The translations under genes were made by a program, and so were the position numbers. From NCBI GenBank assembly GCA_029269725.1, contig JARJHS010000004.1, positions 248,001 to 312,000 of the forward strand: a stretch of DNA of 64,000 nucleotides, read 5' to 3'. Position 1 is the stretch's first letter; the number at the start of each line of letters is the position of its first letter. This document shows, in pieces, positions 37,733 to 46,394 of the stretch. The notes under the pieces are model-generated. The model did no database searches. It was not told where the DNA came from and saw only the letters and a program-made list of their open reading frames with translations. Source of the stretch: Pollutibacter soli. Its GTDB lineage: Bacteria > Bacteroidota > Bacteroidia > Chitinophagales > Chitinophagaceae.

Positions 37733-37741
37733 TTCGCGTCG

Positions 37742-38497
37742 GTGACGTACACATTAAAGAAATCATTAGGTCAGCATTTTCTTATGGATGAACGCATTTG
37801 TAAGGACATCATCGATGCCTTAAAGGCGAATGAGTTCAGGCAACTGATTGAAGTAGGGCCGGGTGGGGGAGCATTAACAAAATATCTCATAAAAATGGAG
37901 GACATCGATCTCCAGGCGATCGAGATCGACACTGAAAAAATTGAGTACCTGTTGAAGACATATCCCGCACTTGAGGGAAAAATTATTGAGAAGAGTATAT
38001 TGGATGCAGATAAACCATTCTCCGGACCGTTTACCGTGATTGGAAATTTTCCGTACAACATCAGTTCCCAGATCATGTTTAAAATTCTTGACTGGAGGGA
38101 CGATGTACAGCATGTGATAGGGATGTTTCAGAAAGAAGTCGCGGAGCGCATTGCTGCTGGTCCCGGCACAAAAGATTATGGAATTCTGAGCGTGCTTATC
38201 GGAGCTTTTTTCAAAGTGGAATATCTTTTTGATGTCGATGAGCAGGCATTCAATCCTCCGCCTAAAGTAAAAAGTGGCGTGATCAGGTTAACCAACCTGC
38301 ATAATCCATGGAAGGTTGAAGACTATCAAAAACTTCTGAGGCTGGTGAAAGCAGCATTTAATCAGCGAAGAAAGCAATTGAGAAATCCGCTGAAACCCTA
38401 TTTTTCAGCCGATGACCTGAGGCATGATATTTTTACCAAACGCGCAGAGCAACTGAGCGTTGCTGATTACGTCAGTTTAATGGACAAAATGAAATGA
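37742..38497 (+). CDS. rsmA: 16S rRNA dimethyladenosine methyltransferase KsgA/RsmA
   Basis: 251 residues. SAM-binding motif [15 protein letters not shown] (36-49), acidic motif II (AIEID), and catalytic [15 protein letters not shown], together with [10 protein letters not shown] at the N-terminus and [13 protein letters not shown] near the C-terminus. It dimethylates the two adjacent adenines near the 3' end of 16S rRNA. GTG start at 37742 preceded by a -7-like box. Its stop overlaps the next start (ATGA), so the dehydrogenase is co-translated. Confidence 0.95.
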   Translation: MTYTLKKSLGQHFLMDERICKDIIDALKANEFRQLIEVGPGGGALTKYLIKMEDIDLQAIEIDTEKIEYLLKTYPALEGKIIEKSILDADKPFSGPFTVIGNFPYNISSQIMFKILDWRDDVQHVIGMFQKEVAERIAAGPGTKDYGILSVLIGAFFKVEYLFDVDEQAFNPPPKVKSGVIRLTNLHNPWKVEDYQKLLRLVKAAFNQRRKQLRNPLKPYFSADDLRHDIFTKRAEQLSVADYVSLMDKMK

Positions 38498-39423
38498 AAC
38501 AAAAGGTTTTTGTTACTGCAAAGGTTCATCCCTGGCTGATTGAAACCCTTGAAAAAAATGGGTATGATGTTGTATATGATGTAACCATTGATTATGACAG
38601 TTTAAAGTCATCCATTACAGACGTTACCGGGTTAATAGTAACCACCCGACTTCGTATTGACAAAGCGATGATCGATGCGGCTCCCTATCTGAAATGGATT
38701 GGAAGATTGGGTAGCGGGATGGAGCTGATAGATGCAGACTATGCATTATCCAAAGGTATTCGCTGCGAAAGCAGTCCTGAAGGCAACAGGAATGCAGTTG
38801 CTGAGCATAGCCTTGGTATGTTATTGTCCCTGATGCACAGGATCGCTTCATCATGCAATGAGGTTGCTCTGGGCAAATGGATGCGCGATGCCAATCGTGG
38901 TACTGAACTCAGTGGAAAAACAGTGGGTATAATCGGCTTTGGAAATACAGGCAGCAGTTTTGCAAAATTGCTTGCGCCTTTTGATGTCACCGTACTTGCT
39001 TATGACAAATATAAATTCGGTTATGCCAGCGGGTATATAAGAGAAGCCGGGCCCGATCAGATTTACCGGTATGCCGATGTTATCAGTTTGCATCTTCCGC
39101 TGACAGAAGAAACGTTTCATTTTGCGGGTAATGATTTCTTTAATGCTTTGCAGAACAAGCCATTTTTTTTGAATACGTCCAGAGGAAAAGTGCATGATAC
39201 CGCTGCGGTAATCCATGCGCTTCAGCAGGACAAAATCAGCGGCGCCGGTCTTGATGTGCTTGAAAATGAAAAGATCGAACAATGGTCTCCGGAAGAAAAA
39301 CAGCAGATTGATTTGCTGGTTAAAGATCCGCGTGTAATTATCACTCCTCATATCGCAGGATACAGCCATGAAGCGTTTCTGAAAATGGCTACAGTAGTAC
39401 TTGACAAACTGGGTATACATTAA
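38494..39423 (+). CDS. D-2-hydroxyacid dehydrogenase family protein
   Basis: 309 residues. NAD-binding [16 protein letters not shown] (about 149-164) and the catalytic set: Arg in [13 protein letters not shown], Glu in LDVLENEK, His in [13 protein letters not shown]. The family reduces 2-keto acids or oxidises phosphoglycerate/hydroxypyruvate. The exact substrate is unknown. It overlaps ksgA by 4 bp. Confidence 0.9.
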   Translation: MKQKVFVTAKVHPWLIETLEKNGYDVVYDVTIDYDSLKSSITDVTGLIVTTRLRIDKAMIDAAPYLKWIGRLGSGMELIDADYALSKGIRCESSPEGNRNAVAEHSLGMLLSLMHRIASSCNEVALGKWMRDANRGTELSGKTVGIIGFGNTGSSFAKLLAPFDVTVLAYDKYKFGYASGYIREAGPDQIYRYADVISLHLPLTEETFHFAGNDFFNALQNKPFFLNTSRGKVHDTAAVIHALQQDKISGAGLDVLENEKIEQWSPEEKQQIDLLVKDPRVIITPHIAGYSHEAFLKMATVVLDKLGIH

Positions 39424-39523
39424 CGATATCCCTGTTTAACAGTAAAATTTTTTAAGATACTTATCCGTTTGACTATATTTATTTTGATATGGATTGTACC
39501 ATTTCAGAATCAATAATAATCTT

Positions 39524-40084
39524 ATGAGAAAAATCATGTTAAGCTGCATTATCCTGACCGCAGTTGCTGCCTGCAAAAACTCTTCCACTGAAATTAAAGC
39601 TCGTGAAGATAGCATAGCCACGAAGGCTGTTGAAACGACTCCTGCTGCACCAGCGATCGATTATGCATACAAGCCAACGTTGGCTGCCGACTGGACTGCT
39701 GGAAAACCAGAATACGCCGCAATTGTATTAAACCTTTACAAAGCGCTGGAGCGAAACGCTCCGGAAGACTCTGTACTCACTTTTTTTGCTGATTCGGTTA
39801 CCAGTGTTTCCTACGATGATAAAACGTTTAAGGGTACAGGAAAAGACTTCATTACACGTGCGAAAAATTTCAGAAATCAGTACAAAAAGCTGAGCGAAGA
39901 GTTTATTTCTTTCGTGCCACTTTACAGCCCTTCAAAGGATATGCATGTAGTATCCATCTGGGTGGAAGAGCGGGGTGTACGGAATAATGGTAAGGCTGAT
40001 TCCACCGTGTACCAGGAAAACTGGCGATTCGATAACGCCGGAAAAATCGACTATCGGTCTGTATTTGCCCGGTATAGTTTTTAG
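39524..40084 (+). CDS. Lipoprotein with NTF2-like fold
   Basis: 186 residues; start at the ATG at 39524 (the frame is open from 39494, but only this start gives a clean signal). Lipobox LTAVAAC with Cys17, a short Ala/Pro/Thr-rich linker, then a SnoaL/NTF2-like domain (VLNLYKALERNAPEDSVLTF, AKNFRNQYKKLSEEFIS, VYQENWRFDNAGKIDYRSVF). Likely a membrane-anchored periplasmic binding or scaffold protein of unknown ligand. Confidence 0.7.
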   Translation: MRKIMLSCIILTAVAACKNSSTEIKAREDSIATKAVETTPAAPAIDYAYKPTLAADWTAGKPEYAAIVLNLYKALERNAPEDSVLTFFADSVTSVSYDDKTFKGTGKDFITRAKNFRNQYKKLSEEFISFVPLYSPSKDMHVVSIWVEERGVRNNGKADSTVYQENWRFDNAGKIDYRSVFARYSF

Positions 40085-40105
40085 GAATATTCAGTAAATA
40101 TTTTA

Positions 40106-40113
40106 TATTTTTG
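40106..40113 (+). promoter_or_regulatory. -7 element of greA
   Basis: TATTTTTG matches TAnnTTTG, between the stop of the upstream lipoprotein gene (40084) and a terminator-like hairpin (40123-40158). If used, transcription starts at or just before the hairpin. Confidence 0.5.
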
Positions 40114-40122
40114 CCGACACGG

Positions 40123-40158
40123 CAACGCTTCAGTGAACCTGAGGCGTTGTTGTTTTTT
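40123..40158 (+). promoter_or_regulatory. Terminator-like hairpin in the greA leader
   Basis: An 11-bp stem with one wobble (40123-40133 with 40139-40149), 5-nt loop, followed by TTGTTTTTTTA. It looks like an intrinsic terminator, yet sits after the likely greA promoter and before greA. It may be an attenuator (GreA helps paused RNA polymerase pass) or the terminator of the upstream gene. Confidence 0.55.
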
Positions 40159-40198
40159 TATTTTAAACCCAACAGGGAAAATATCAGAGGAGGGAATT

Positions 40199-40672
40199 AT
40201 GAGCGATTTAATTTATGTTACTCAGGAAACGCTTGAACTGATGCAGGCGGAATTACAAAAGTTGAAAACAGTTGACAGACCGGCTGCTTCAAGAGCAATT
40301 GCAGAAGCCAGGGAAAAAGGTGATTTGAAAGAAAATGCTGAATACGATGCGGCCAAAGAGGCGCAGGGATTGCTGGAAGCAAGGATCGGAAAACTGGAGG
40401 GTGAAATGGCCAATGTGCGGATCCTTGAAACAAGTTCAATTGATACCAGTAAGGTTTCTATTCTCACAAAAGTGACCATCACAAATACATCAACAAAAAA
40501 GTCGGTGACTTACCAGATTGTGTCTGAAAAAGAAGCTGATCTGAAACTTGGAAAGATTTCAATTACTTCTCCGATCGGAAAAGGTTTGCTTGGTAAAAAA
40601 CCTGGTGAGATTGCAGAAGTGAAAGCACCCAACGGGATTCTTACATTCCGTGTTGATGAGATTAAAATCTGA
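40199..40672 (+). CDS. greA: Transcription elongation factor GreA
   Basis: 157 residues from the ATG at 40199, preceded by a strong AGAGGAGGG site, rare here. N-terminal coiled coil with the tip acidic pair around GDLKENAEYDAAKEAQ (Asp42, Glu45) that enters the RNA polymerase channel, and the C-terminal FKBP-like domain (ISITSPIGKGLLGKKPGEIAE). It makes the polymerase cleave backtracked RNA. The open frame extends to 40133 but the hairpin region makes that start unlikely. A terminator-like hairpin in its leader suggests feedback. Confidence 0.95.
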   Translation: MSDLIYVTQETLELMQAELQKLKTVDRPAASRAIAEAREKGDLKENAEYDAAKEAQGLLEARIGKLEGEMANVRILETSSIDTSKVSILTKVTITNTSTKKSVTYQIVSEKEADLKLGKISITSPIGKGLLGKKPGEIAEVKAPNGILTFRVDEIKI

Positions 40673-40694
40673 TTAACCGGATAATATTTTTTTT

Positions 40695-40722
40695 AAGCCT
40701 GGTAGTATGCCGGGCTTTTTTA
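40695..40722 (+). terminator. Terminator of greA
   Basis: An 8-bp stem with one wobble (40695-40702 with 40710-40717), 7-nt loop, followed by TTTTTTATT. Confidence 0.85.
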
Positions 40723-40729
40723 TTGCAGG

Positions 40730-40737
40730 TATCTTTG
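40730..40737 (+). promoter_or_regulatory. -7 element of the HIT gene
   Basis: TATCTTTG matches TAnnTTTG, 17 bp before the ATG at 40755. Confidence 0.55.
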
Positions 40738-40754
40738 CGGAATAAATTTTCATT

Positions 40755-41147
40755 ATGGCAAGTATCTTCACTAGAATCATCAATGGAGAAATACCATCTT
40801 ATAAAATACTGGACAACGATAAATTTTATGCGTTCCTGGATATTGCTCCTTTACGGATGGGGCATGTACTTGTCGTTCCAAAAAATGAAACAGACAGGTT
40901 TTTTGATCTCAGTGAAGACTATCTTTCTGAAATTCTCGTTTTCTCCAAGCCGATCGTTTCTGCCATAGAAAAATCATTTCCATGTAAGCGATGTGGTATT
41001 GCTGTGATTGGCCTGGAAGTGCCTCATGCACATCTGCACCTGGTTCCGATTGATAGCGCCGATGACCTGAATTTTACCAGAAAAAAACTTGAACCTGCAT
41101 CAGCTGATTTGAAAGCTGCCCAGCAAAAAATTTTAGAAAAACTCTAA
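40755..41147 (+). CDS. HIT-family nucleotide-binding hydrolase
   Basis: 130 residues. The histidine triad is intact in VPHAHLHLVPI (His91, His93, His95), with the N-terminal GEIPSYKILDNDKFYAFLDI typical of the HINT subfamily. It hydrolyses AMP-linked or nucleotide-phosphoramidate substrates in the cytoplasm. The membrane-protein gene starts at its stop (TAATG overlap). Confidence 0.92.
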   Translation: MASIFTRIINGEIPSYKILDNDKFYAFLDIAPLRMGHVLVVPKNETDRFFDLSEDYLSEILVFSKPIVSAIEKSFPCKRCGIAVIGLEVPHAHLHLVPIDSADDLNFTRKKLEPASADLKAAQQKILEKL

Positions 41148-41491
41148 TGGCAACGGAGAACAACTCAACCTCATTCCTGAGACCTAAATGGATTACCTGG
41201 ACCTGTATTGCTTTCTGGACAGCAGGGTTGATCTATATTATTATGGCATTTGCTGGCTATTTTGCAACCTTCGGACTTTTTTATTCTGCTGTAAACCTTC
41301 TATTGGTTGTCATTCTTTTTGCAGCGTTATCAGGTGTCTGGTCGATGGAGAAATGGGGTGTAATTCTTTTTGCGATTATACTTGCGTTAAAAATCGGATA
41401 CGATCTGTTCAGCAAGGCATTTCAATACTGGGAGCTGGTACTATTGGTTCCCGTGATCATGCTGTTATTACAATATAAAAAAATGAAATAA
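41147..41491 (+). CDS. Small membrane protein of unknown function
   Basis: 114 residues with about three to four hydrophobic segments (WITWTCIAFWTAGLIYIIMA, YSAVNLLLVVILFAALSGV, VILFAIILALKIG, LVLLVPVIMLLL). No motif recognised. It is translated with the HIT gene through a 1-bp stop/start overlap and ends 2 bp from the end of convergent ruvC. Confidence 0.7.
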   Translation: MATENNSTSFLRPKWITWTCIAFWTAGLIYIIMAFAGYFATFGLFYSAVNLLLVVILFAALSGVWSMEKWGVILFAIILALKIGYDLFSKAFQYWELVLLVPVIMLLLQYKKMK

Positions 41492-41492
41492 C

Positions 41493-42059
41493 TCAGGATA
41501 TCCGGTGTGGGTTTAACCTGATAAAGGATTCCCAATCGGTTTTTTTTCTGCCATGTGCTGTAACAGGAACCGGGGAAGAACAGGAAAAGTGATGACAGAG
41601 AGCGACCGCCAACGCATCAGAAGCGTCGAAATATTTTATTTCGTTTTTTAGGGGTAATATCCGCTTGATCATTTCCCATACTTTTTCTTTATCCGCATTA
41701 CCATTTCCTGTAATAGATTGTTTTACTTTTTTGGGTGAATATTCTGCCACCGGAAGGCCTTTTTGCATGGCAACGGCGATGGCTACACCCTGTGCTCTTC
41801 CCAACTTCAGCATACTCTGCACATTTTTGCCAAAAAAAGGAGCTTCGATAGCCAATTCCTGCGCCCCATATTTCGTTATAATCTCCTGTATGGTCTGGTG
41901 AATCAGCAGCAGCCTTTCATACATGTCCTTTTTACTGCTGAGTTTTACGACATTCATTTCAACCATGGATAACTGTTTACCACAAACGGATAATACGCTG
42001 TACCCCATGATTACGGTACCCGGATCAACACCTAAAATGATTCTGGAATTTTCCTGCAA
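41493..42059 (-). CDS. ruvC: Holliday junction resolvase RuvC
   Basis: 188 residues. Catalytic Asp in ILGVDPGTVIMGYSVL, Glu in ELAIEAPFFGKNVQSMLKLGRAQG read in two parts, and two C-terminal Asp in KYFDASDALAVALCHH, the full RNase-H-like metal set. It cuts four-way junctions made by RuvAB. Start is TTG at 42059; no ATG lies near. ruvB is elsewhere in the window (56677), so the two are not in an operon. The upstream gene is divergent with about 15-80 bp between. Confidence 0.95.
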   Translation of the reverse strand: MQENSRIILGVDPGTVIMGYSVLSVCGKQLSMVEMNVVKLSSKKDMYERLLLIHQTIQEIITKYGAQELAIEAPFFGKNVQSMLKLGRAQGVAIAVAMQKGLPVAEYSPKKVKQSITGNGNADKEKVWEMIKRILPLKNEIKYFDASDALAVALCHHFSCSSPVPVTAHGRKKTDWESFIRLNPHRIS

Positions 42060-42140
42060 GTGAAAGCCGTTTAAAAATTCAATCCAAATCCTCTGAACAA
42101 AAATATCAAATTAATCTTCAATTATATTCTGGGCCCGGTA

Positions 42141-43070
42141 ATGTTCGCCTGGGTGGCCTGGTCTATCTGGCAGCAGATTCAGCAGCAACCTGAGCTGGGA
42201 TTGCAGCTGAAAAATATCTGGCTTTCCGCAAGCGGTGCCGGGATGTGGAAATTGTTGCTGGTTTTTTTACTCATGTTTGTGAACTGGGGTCTTGAAGCAA
42301 GAAAATGGCAGGTGATGATGAAAAACCTGACGAACCTTAGCTTTAATCAATCGGTAAAAAGCATTTTGTCCGGGATTGCATTTTCAATGAACACACCTAA
42401 CAGAGTGGGTGAATACGGTGGCCGGGTTTTGTTTATCGAACCTGAAAAAAGGATACGAGCGGTTTCTCTTACAGCTGCTTCTTCATTCAGCCAGTTGCTG
42501 ATCACCATGGTCATGGGTTCAGCAGGTTTATACTTTATCGCAGACAATATCAGCGCTTCACCCGGGGTCAATTCATTTCGGTTAGGGGTCACTGTTCTGC
42601 AATCAGTGGTCATTGCATCAACACTTCTTGGATTTATTATGTATTTCAATATGGGCAGCATGATCCGTGTGGTAGAAAGAGTGCCGTTAATCAACAAAGT
42701 GACCTCGCATTTTCATGTACTCGTAGAAATGGATAAAAGGACCCTTTTTCGTAGCTTAACTTTCTCCCTGATCCGTTTTTCCGTATTTATTATTCAGTAT
42801 AATCTGATGCTGCAGGTAATGGATGTTCAGCTTGGTTGGTGGCAGGGTTTTTGGACGGTTTCTGTATTATTTTTGCTATTGGCAGTCATTCCGACCATAG
42901 CTTTGCTTGAACTGGGTTTGCGCTGGGAATTCAGTGTCCTTTTGTTCGGACTGTTCAGTAATAATTCAGTTGGAATGTATGCCGCAGCGACGGGGATTTG
43001 GTTTATTAACCTGGTAGTACCAGCGATTGCAGGAAGTTTTTTTATGCTGGGCTGGAGGCGGTCCGTGTAA
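42141..43070 (+). CDS. YbhN/LPG-synthase-type membrane protein, 5' end uncertain
   Basis: 309 residues from the ATG at 42141. Seven or eight hydrophobic segments and the motif MNTPNRVGEYGGRVLFIEP place it in the UPF0104/lysylphosphatidylglycerol-synthase membrane family. The frame stays open to 42075, and this upstream part (NKNIKLIFNYILGPV) looks like the true start of the first helix. No ATG, GTG or TTG occurs there, so a rare start such as CTG at 42093, or a sequencing change, is possible. Function not known; family members act on lipids. Confidence 0.75.
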   Translation: MFAWVAWSIWQQIQQQPELGLQLKNIWLSASGAGMWKLLLVFLLMFVNWGLEARKWQVMMKNLTNLSFNQSVKSILSGIAFSMNTPNRVGEYGGRVLFIEPEKRIRAVSLTAASSFSQLLITMVMGSAGLYFIADNISASPGVNSFRLGVTVLQSVVIASTLLGFIMYFNMGSMIRVVERVPLINKVTSHFHVLVEMDKRTLFRSLTFSLIRFSVFIIQYNLMLQVMDVQLGWWQGFWTVSVLFLLLAVIPTIALLELGLRWEFSVLLFGLFSNNSVGMYAAATGIWFINLVVPAIAGSFFMLGWRRSV

Positions 43071-43167
43071 CGAGGTCGATGAGTGTTATAATTTTATTAA
43101 ATCCCCGTGTGTTTTTTAACGAATCAATCAAGTGCTTGTCTAGTATTAGGTTTTCAATGTTGAAATC

Positions 43168-43959
43168 ATGAAAAAAATCCTGCTGTTTCTCTTTTTGGTA
43201 AGCACAGCTATTCACCTCAGCGCAGGAAATGATTTTTGTGGAATTTCTAACCGATCCTTTTCTTCCGGGGAGAATATTACTTTCAAGGTTTTTTATAATG
43301 TAGTTGGTTTGTATGTCGATGCAGGTACTGCCAGCTTTACTGCTACCCATGTTCGTTATAATAATCGTCCTGCATATCATATCGTTGGGCTGGGGAGTTC
43401 TAATCCTTCCTATGACTGGATCTTCAAAGTACGGGACCGCTACGAATCCTACCTTGATACGCAAACGTTGAAGCCTATGCGCTTTATCAGGAATGTTGAT
43501 GAAGGCGGTTATAAGAAATACGAAAATGTGCAGTTCAATCACGACACAAAAACTGCGGTATCCGGAAGCAAATCATATAATGTTCCTGATTGTGTGCAGG
43601 ACGTGCTGAGCGCAGTATACTACGCACGCAATATCGATTTTAACCAGTACAAACCGGGTGATAAAATTCCGTTTACGATGTTCCTTGATGATGAGGTCTA
43701 CAATCTGTACATCCGTTATATGGGAAAAGAAACTGTAAAGACCCGCTACGGCAGATTTAAATCCATCAAATTTAAACCTATGCTCATCAAAGGAACCATT
43801 TTCGAAGGTGGTGAAAAGATGACGGTTTGGGTATCAGATGATGCCAATCACCTGCCCTTAAGAATCGAGAGTCCGATAACTGTCGGAAGTGTTAAAGTAG
43901 ATATGATGGGGTATCGGAATCTGAGGTATCCGCTGAGTTCGATGCTTTCACTCCGTTAA
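43168..43959 (+). CDS. DUF3108 exported protein
   Basis: 263 residues with a signal peptide (ILLFLFLVSTAIHLSAG). The body matches the DUF3108 pattern: GENITFKVFYNVVGLYVDAG, DWIFKVRDRYESYLD, PMRFIRNVDEGGYKKYENV, RYGRFKSIKFKPM and VWVSDDANHLPLRIES. Function is unknown; DUF3108 proteins are periplasmic or outer-membrane linked. The gene is followed by heptad-type repeats and a long non-coding region. Confidence 0.8.
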   Translation: MKKILLFLFLVSTAIHLSAGNDFCGISNRSFSSGENITFKVFYNVVGLYVDAGTASFTATHVRYNNRPAYHIVGLGSSNPSYDWIFKVRDRYESYLDTQTLKPMRFIRNVDEGGYKKYENVQFNHDTKTAVSGSKSYNVPDCVQDVLSAVYYARNIDFNQYKPGDKIPFTMFLDDEVYNLYIRYMGKETVKTRYGRFKSIKFKPMLIKGTIFEGGEKMTVWVSDDANHLPLRIESPITVGSVKVDMMGYRNLRYPLSSMLSLR

Positions 43960-43964
43960 TCATT

Positions 43965-44206
43965 GGTTGGAAGTTGTCGGTTGTCAGGTACAGCCAGCCC
44001 GCCTGCCGTCAGGCAGGTTCATAGTTTGGACAACCGAAGAATCTCGCTGTCCTTCTTTCTCCTCTCGACAGAAATTCATAGCTTATTTTTCCGCATTCTG
44101 TATCTGGTATCCTGTAGCTTTTTCCAGTTTTCAGTTTCCGTTTTCCGTTTTGTTCCCGGTATTCCATATTCGGTATCCTCTCTTTCTCATAGTTCACTCA
44201 GACTTC
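43965..44206. repeat. Heptad-type repeats and pyrimidine-rich region
   Basis: GGTTGGA, AGTTGTC, GGTTGTC and AGGTACA run in period 7 from 43965. CCTGCC-GTCA-GGCAGG (44002-44017) is a short inverted repeat. Further period-7 units (CTGTATC, TGGTATC at about 44098; CAGTTTT, CAGTTTC, CGTTTTC, CGTTTTG at 44125-44152; GGTATTC, CATATTC, GGTATCC at 44158-44178) run into the 3' end of the next gene. No ORF in this stretch looks real. Confidence 0.6.
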
Positions 44207-45032
44207 TTCCTTCTCCATTCCTGATGCCTCTTTCAGTTTGCATCAGTGTGCAAATTTCACTAACCGGGTCATGTTCGAAGTACAGGACATAGTTGTTTTC
44301 CAATGCTTCAGTCAGGAACAGTTTTTTTTCTTCCAGCGTTTTCAATGGAAACATATCATAGGCCATGATGTAAGGCAGTGGAATATGCGCAATCGATGGA
44401 AGTAAATCGGCCATGTAGACAATCGTCCGTCCTTTGTAATTGATTTGTGGAAGCATCATCGCGTCAGTGTGGCCGTAAACAAACCTTAATTTGATGTTGG
44501 ATGAAAAATCTGCTACTCCGTAATCCGGTTCACTGATCAATTTCAATTGGCCGCTTTGCTCTATCGGCAGAATATTCTCTTTAAGAAAGGAAGCTTTTTC
44601 TCTTTCATTTGGCTTTGTTGCCCATTCCCAATGCTTGCCGTTACTCCAGTAGGTTGCATTGGGAAATGTGGGAACAAGTTTTTCGCCCTCGCGTTTTATT
44701 GCACCTCCGCAATGATCAAAATGGAGATGGGTGAGAATTACGTCAGTGACATCTGAAATATCAAATCCATTTTGTTTCAGCGATGATTGAAGGTTTGCAT
44801 TTCCGGAGAGATAGTAATGTCCGAAAAATTTTTCATCCTGTTTATCGCCTATTCCGGTGTCGACCAGGATCAGTTTATCTCCATCTTCGACTAACAAACA
44901 TCGCATCGCCCAATTGCAGAGATTTTTCTCATCTGCAGGCTGCAGTTTGTTCCAGATCTGTTTGGGTACAACACCAAACATCGCTCCGCCGTCAAGTTTA
45001 AAATAGCCAGTATTAATTGTATAAAGCTGCAT
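44187..45032 (-). CDS. MBL-fold metallo-hydrolase
   Basis: 281 residues from the ATG at 45032 (the frame is open to 45074 but the start after it matches the family). Zinc motif THLHFDHCGG (His102, His104, Asp106, His107), VYGHTDAMM and YMADLLP, and His in YFEHDPVSE. Family members hydrolyse lactones, thioesters or phosphodiesters. Twenty bases overlap the upstream permease gene. Its last codons continue the pyrimidine-rich period-7 sequence. Confidence 0.88.
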   Translation of the reverse strand: MQLYTINTGYFKLDGGAMFGVVPKQIWNKLQPADEKNLCNWAMRCLLVEDGDKLILVDTGIGDKQDEKFFGHYYLSGNANLQSSLKQNGFDISDVTDVILTHLHFDHCGGAIKREGEKLVPTFPNATYWSNGKHWEWATKPNEREKASFLKENILPIEQSGQLKLISEPDYGVADFSSNIKLRFVYGHTDAMMLPQINYKGRTIVYMADLLPSIAHIPLPYIMAYDMFPLKTLEEKKLFLTEALENNYVLYFEHDPVSEICTLMQTERGIRNGEGRSLSEL

Positions 45033-46356
45033 TTTTTTCTTTTGAAACTGCGGCACGTGTATGCAATAATGCAAGCAGGCCGAGAATGAAAATTACGACA
45101 AGTGAAAGAATTGAATTGCGAATACCATGGGTTATGTGTTCAATCGATCCGAAAAGAAACAGGCCTATAAAGAGTGCGATTTTTTCTGATACATCATAAA
45201 AACTAAAGAATGAAGTTGTATCCTTTGACCCTTCAGGAATAAGTTTGGAAAACGTACTTCGGCTCATCGACTGAATACCACCCATCACCAGCCCGACGGT
45301 GGCTGCAACAAAATAAAAGGCCACTTCAGTTTTTACATAATATGCCCAGATGCATACTGTAATCCAGATCATGACTGCAATAATCAACACGTTTATATTA
45401 CCAACGAATTTCGATAGCCGGCTCATACCGACGGCACCAACAATGGCAATCAGCTGTATGATGATAACGGAGATAACTAATTTCGGGTCGTCTTCCGGGT
45501 CGGTAAAGATTTCTTTTTTTGCAAAACCTGTTGCCACCAGCATAACGGTCTGTACACCCATACTGTACAGGAAATAGGCAAAAAGAAATCTGCGCATGAC
45601 CACCATTTCTCTCACTTGTTTGAACACCAGCTTTAATTCCCTGAATCCGTTGGTCAGCACGTTTTTTCGTTCCTTTCTCACTTCTTTACTTTCCAGCGGC
45701 ATCGAGCGCAAAGTAATTTGAGCGAATCCGAACCACCAGATCCCCACCAGCATGAATGACGTTCTTACCGCGAAACTTGCCTGCTCACTCATCGGGCCAA
45801 GCCAGCTGAGTATATCGGGTTTGAAAATAATGACAAGGCAAATGACCTGGAGAAGTACACTGCCAACATATCCCAGGGCAAAACCTTTTGCGCTCACCCG
45901 ATCTCGCTCTGAAGGGGGAACGATATCCGGTAGATAGGAGTTATAGAATACCAGGCTACCCCAATAACCCAATGCTGCTATGGCAAAAACGACGATGCCG
46001 TATTCGATCATCGTCGGTTTAAAAAAGAACAGAGCACTGCAGGCACCTGCGCCAATGCAACTGAATATGGTCAGCCACACCTTTTTGTTTCTGCGATAAT
46101 CTGCAATAGACGAAAGGATCGGAGACGTAAAAGCGACAATTATGAACACACAGGCAAGGGCATAATCCATCAAAACGGTGTTGATTATTCTGAAGCCGAA
46201 AAAATCAACATAGGAAAGTTCGCCGGGTGATTTTGATGTAGTCATGCCTACATAATAGGCCGGGAAAATGGTGGCAGTAATGACCAGGTTATATGCACTG
46301 TTGGCCCAGTCATACATCGCCCAGGCATTTTCCTGTTTTCTCGAAACTTTGGACAT
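45013..46356 (-). CDS. MFS permease, UMF1/Atg22 type
   Basis: 447 residues with about 12 hydrophobic segments. It has the UMF1 family start NAWAMYDWANSAYNLVITAT, the loop SYLPDIVPPSERDRVSAKGFALGYVGS read in two parts, and GGIQSMSRSTFSKLIPEG. Such permeases are thought to export small molecules, possibly amino acids. It overlaps the start of the MBL gene. Confidence 0.88.
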   Translation of the reverse strand: MSKVSRKQENAWAMYDWANSAYNLVITATIFPAYYVGMTTSKSPGELSYVDFFGFRIINTVLMDYALACVFIIVAFTSPILSSIADYRRNKKVWLTIFSCIGAGACSALFFFKPTMIEYGIVVFAIAALGYWGSLVFYNSYLPDIVPPSERDRVSAKGFALGYVGSVLLQVICLVIIFKPDILSWLGPMSEQASFAVRTSFMLVGIWWFGFAQITLRSMPLESKEVRKERKNVLTNGFRELKLVFKQVREMVVMRRFLFAYFLYSMGVQTVMLVATGFAKKEIFTDPEDDPKLVISVIIIQLIAIVGAVGMSRLSKFVGNINVLIIAVMIWITVCIWAYYVKTEVAFYFVAATVGLVMGGIQSMSRSTFSKLIPEGSKDTTSFFSFYDVSEKIALFIGLFLFGSIEHITHGIRNSILSLVVIFILGLLALLHTRAAVSKEKNAALYN

Positions 46357-46394
46357 GGAGGTGTTTAAAGTTTAAATTGGAAAGTTAAAAGAAT

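Noticed and set aside
38851-39420. Minus-strand ORF of 189 codons
   Set aside because: Lies wholly inside the D-2-hydroxyacid dehydrogenase gene in antisense.
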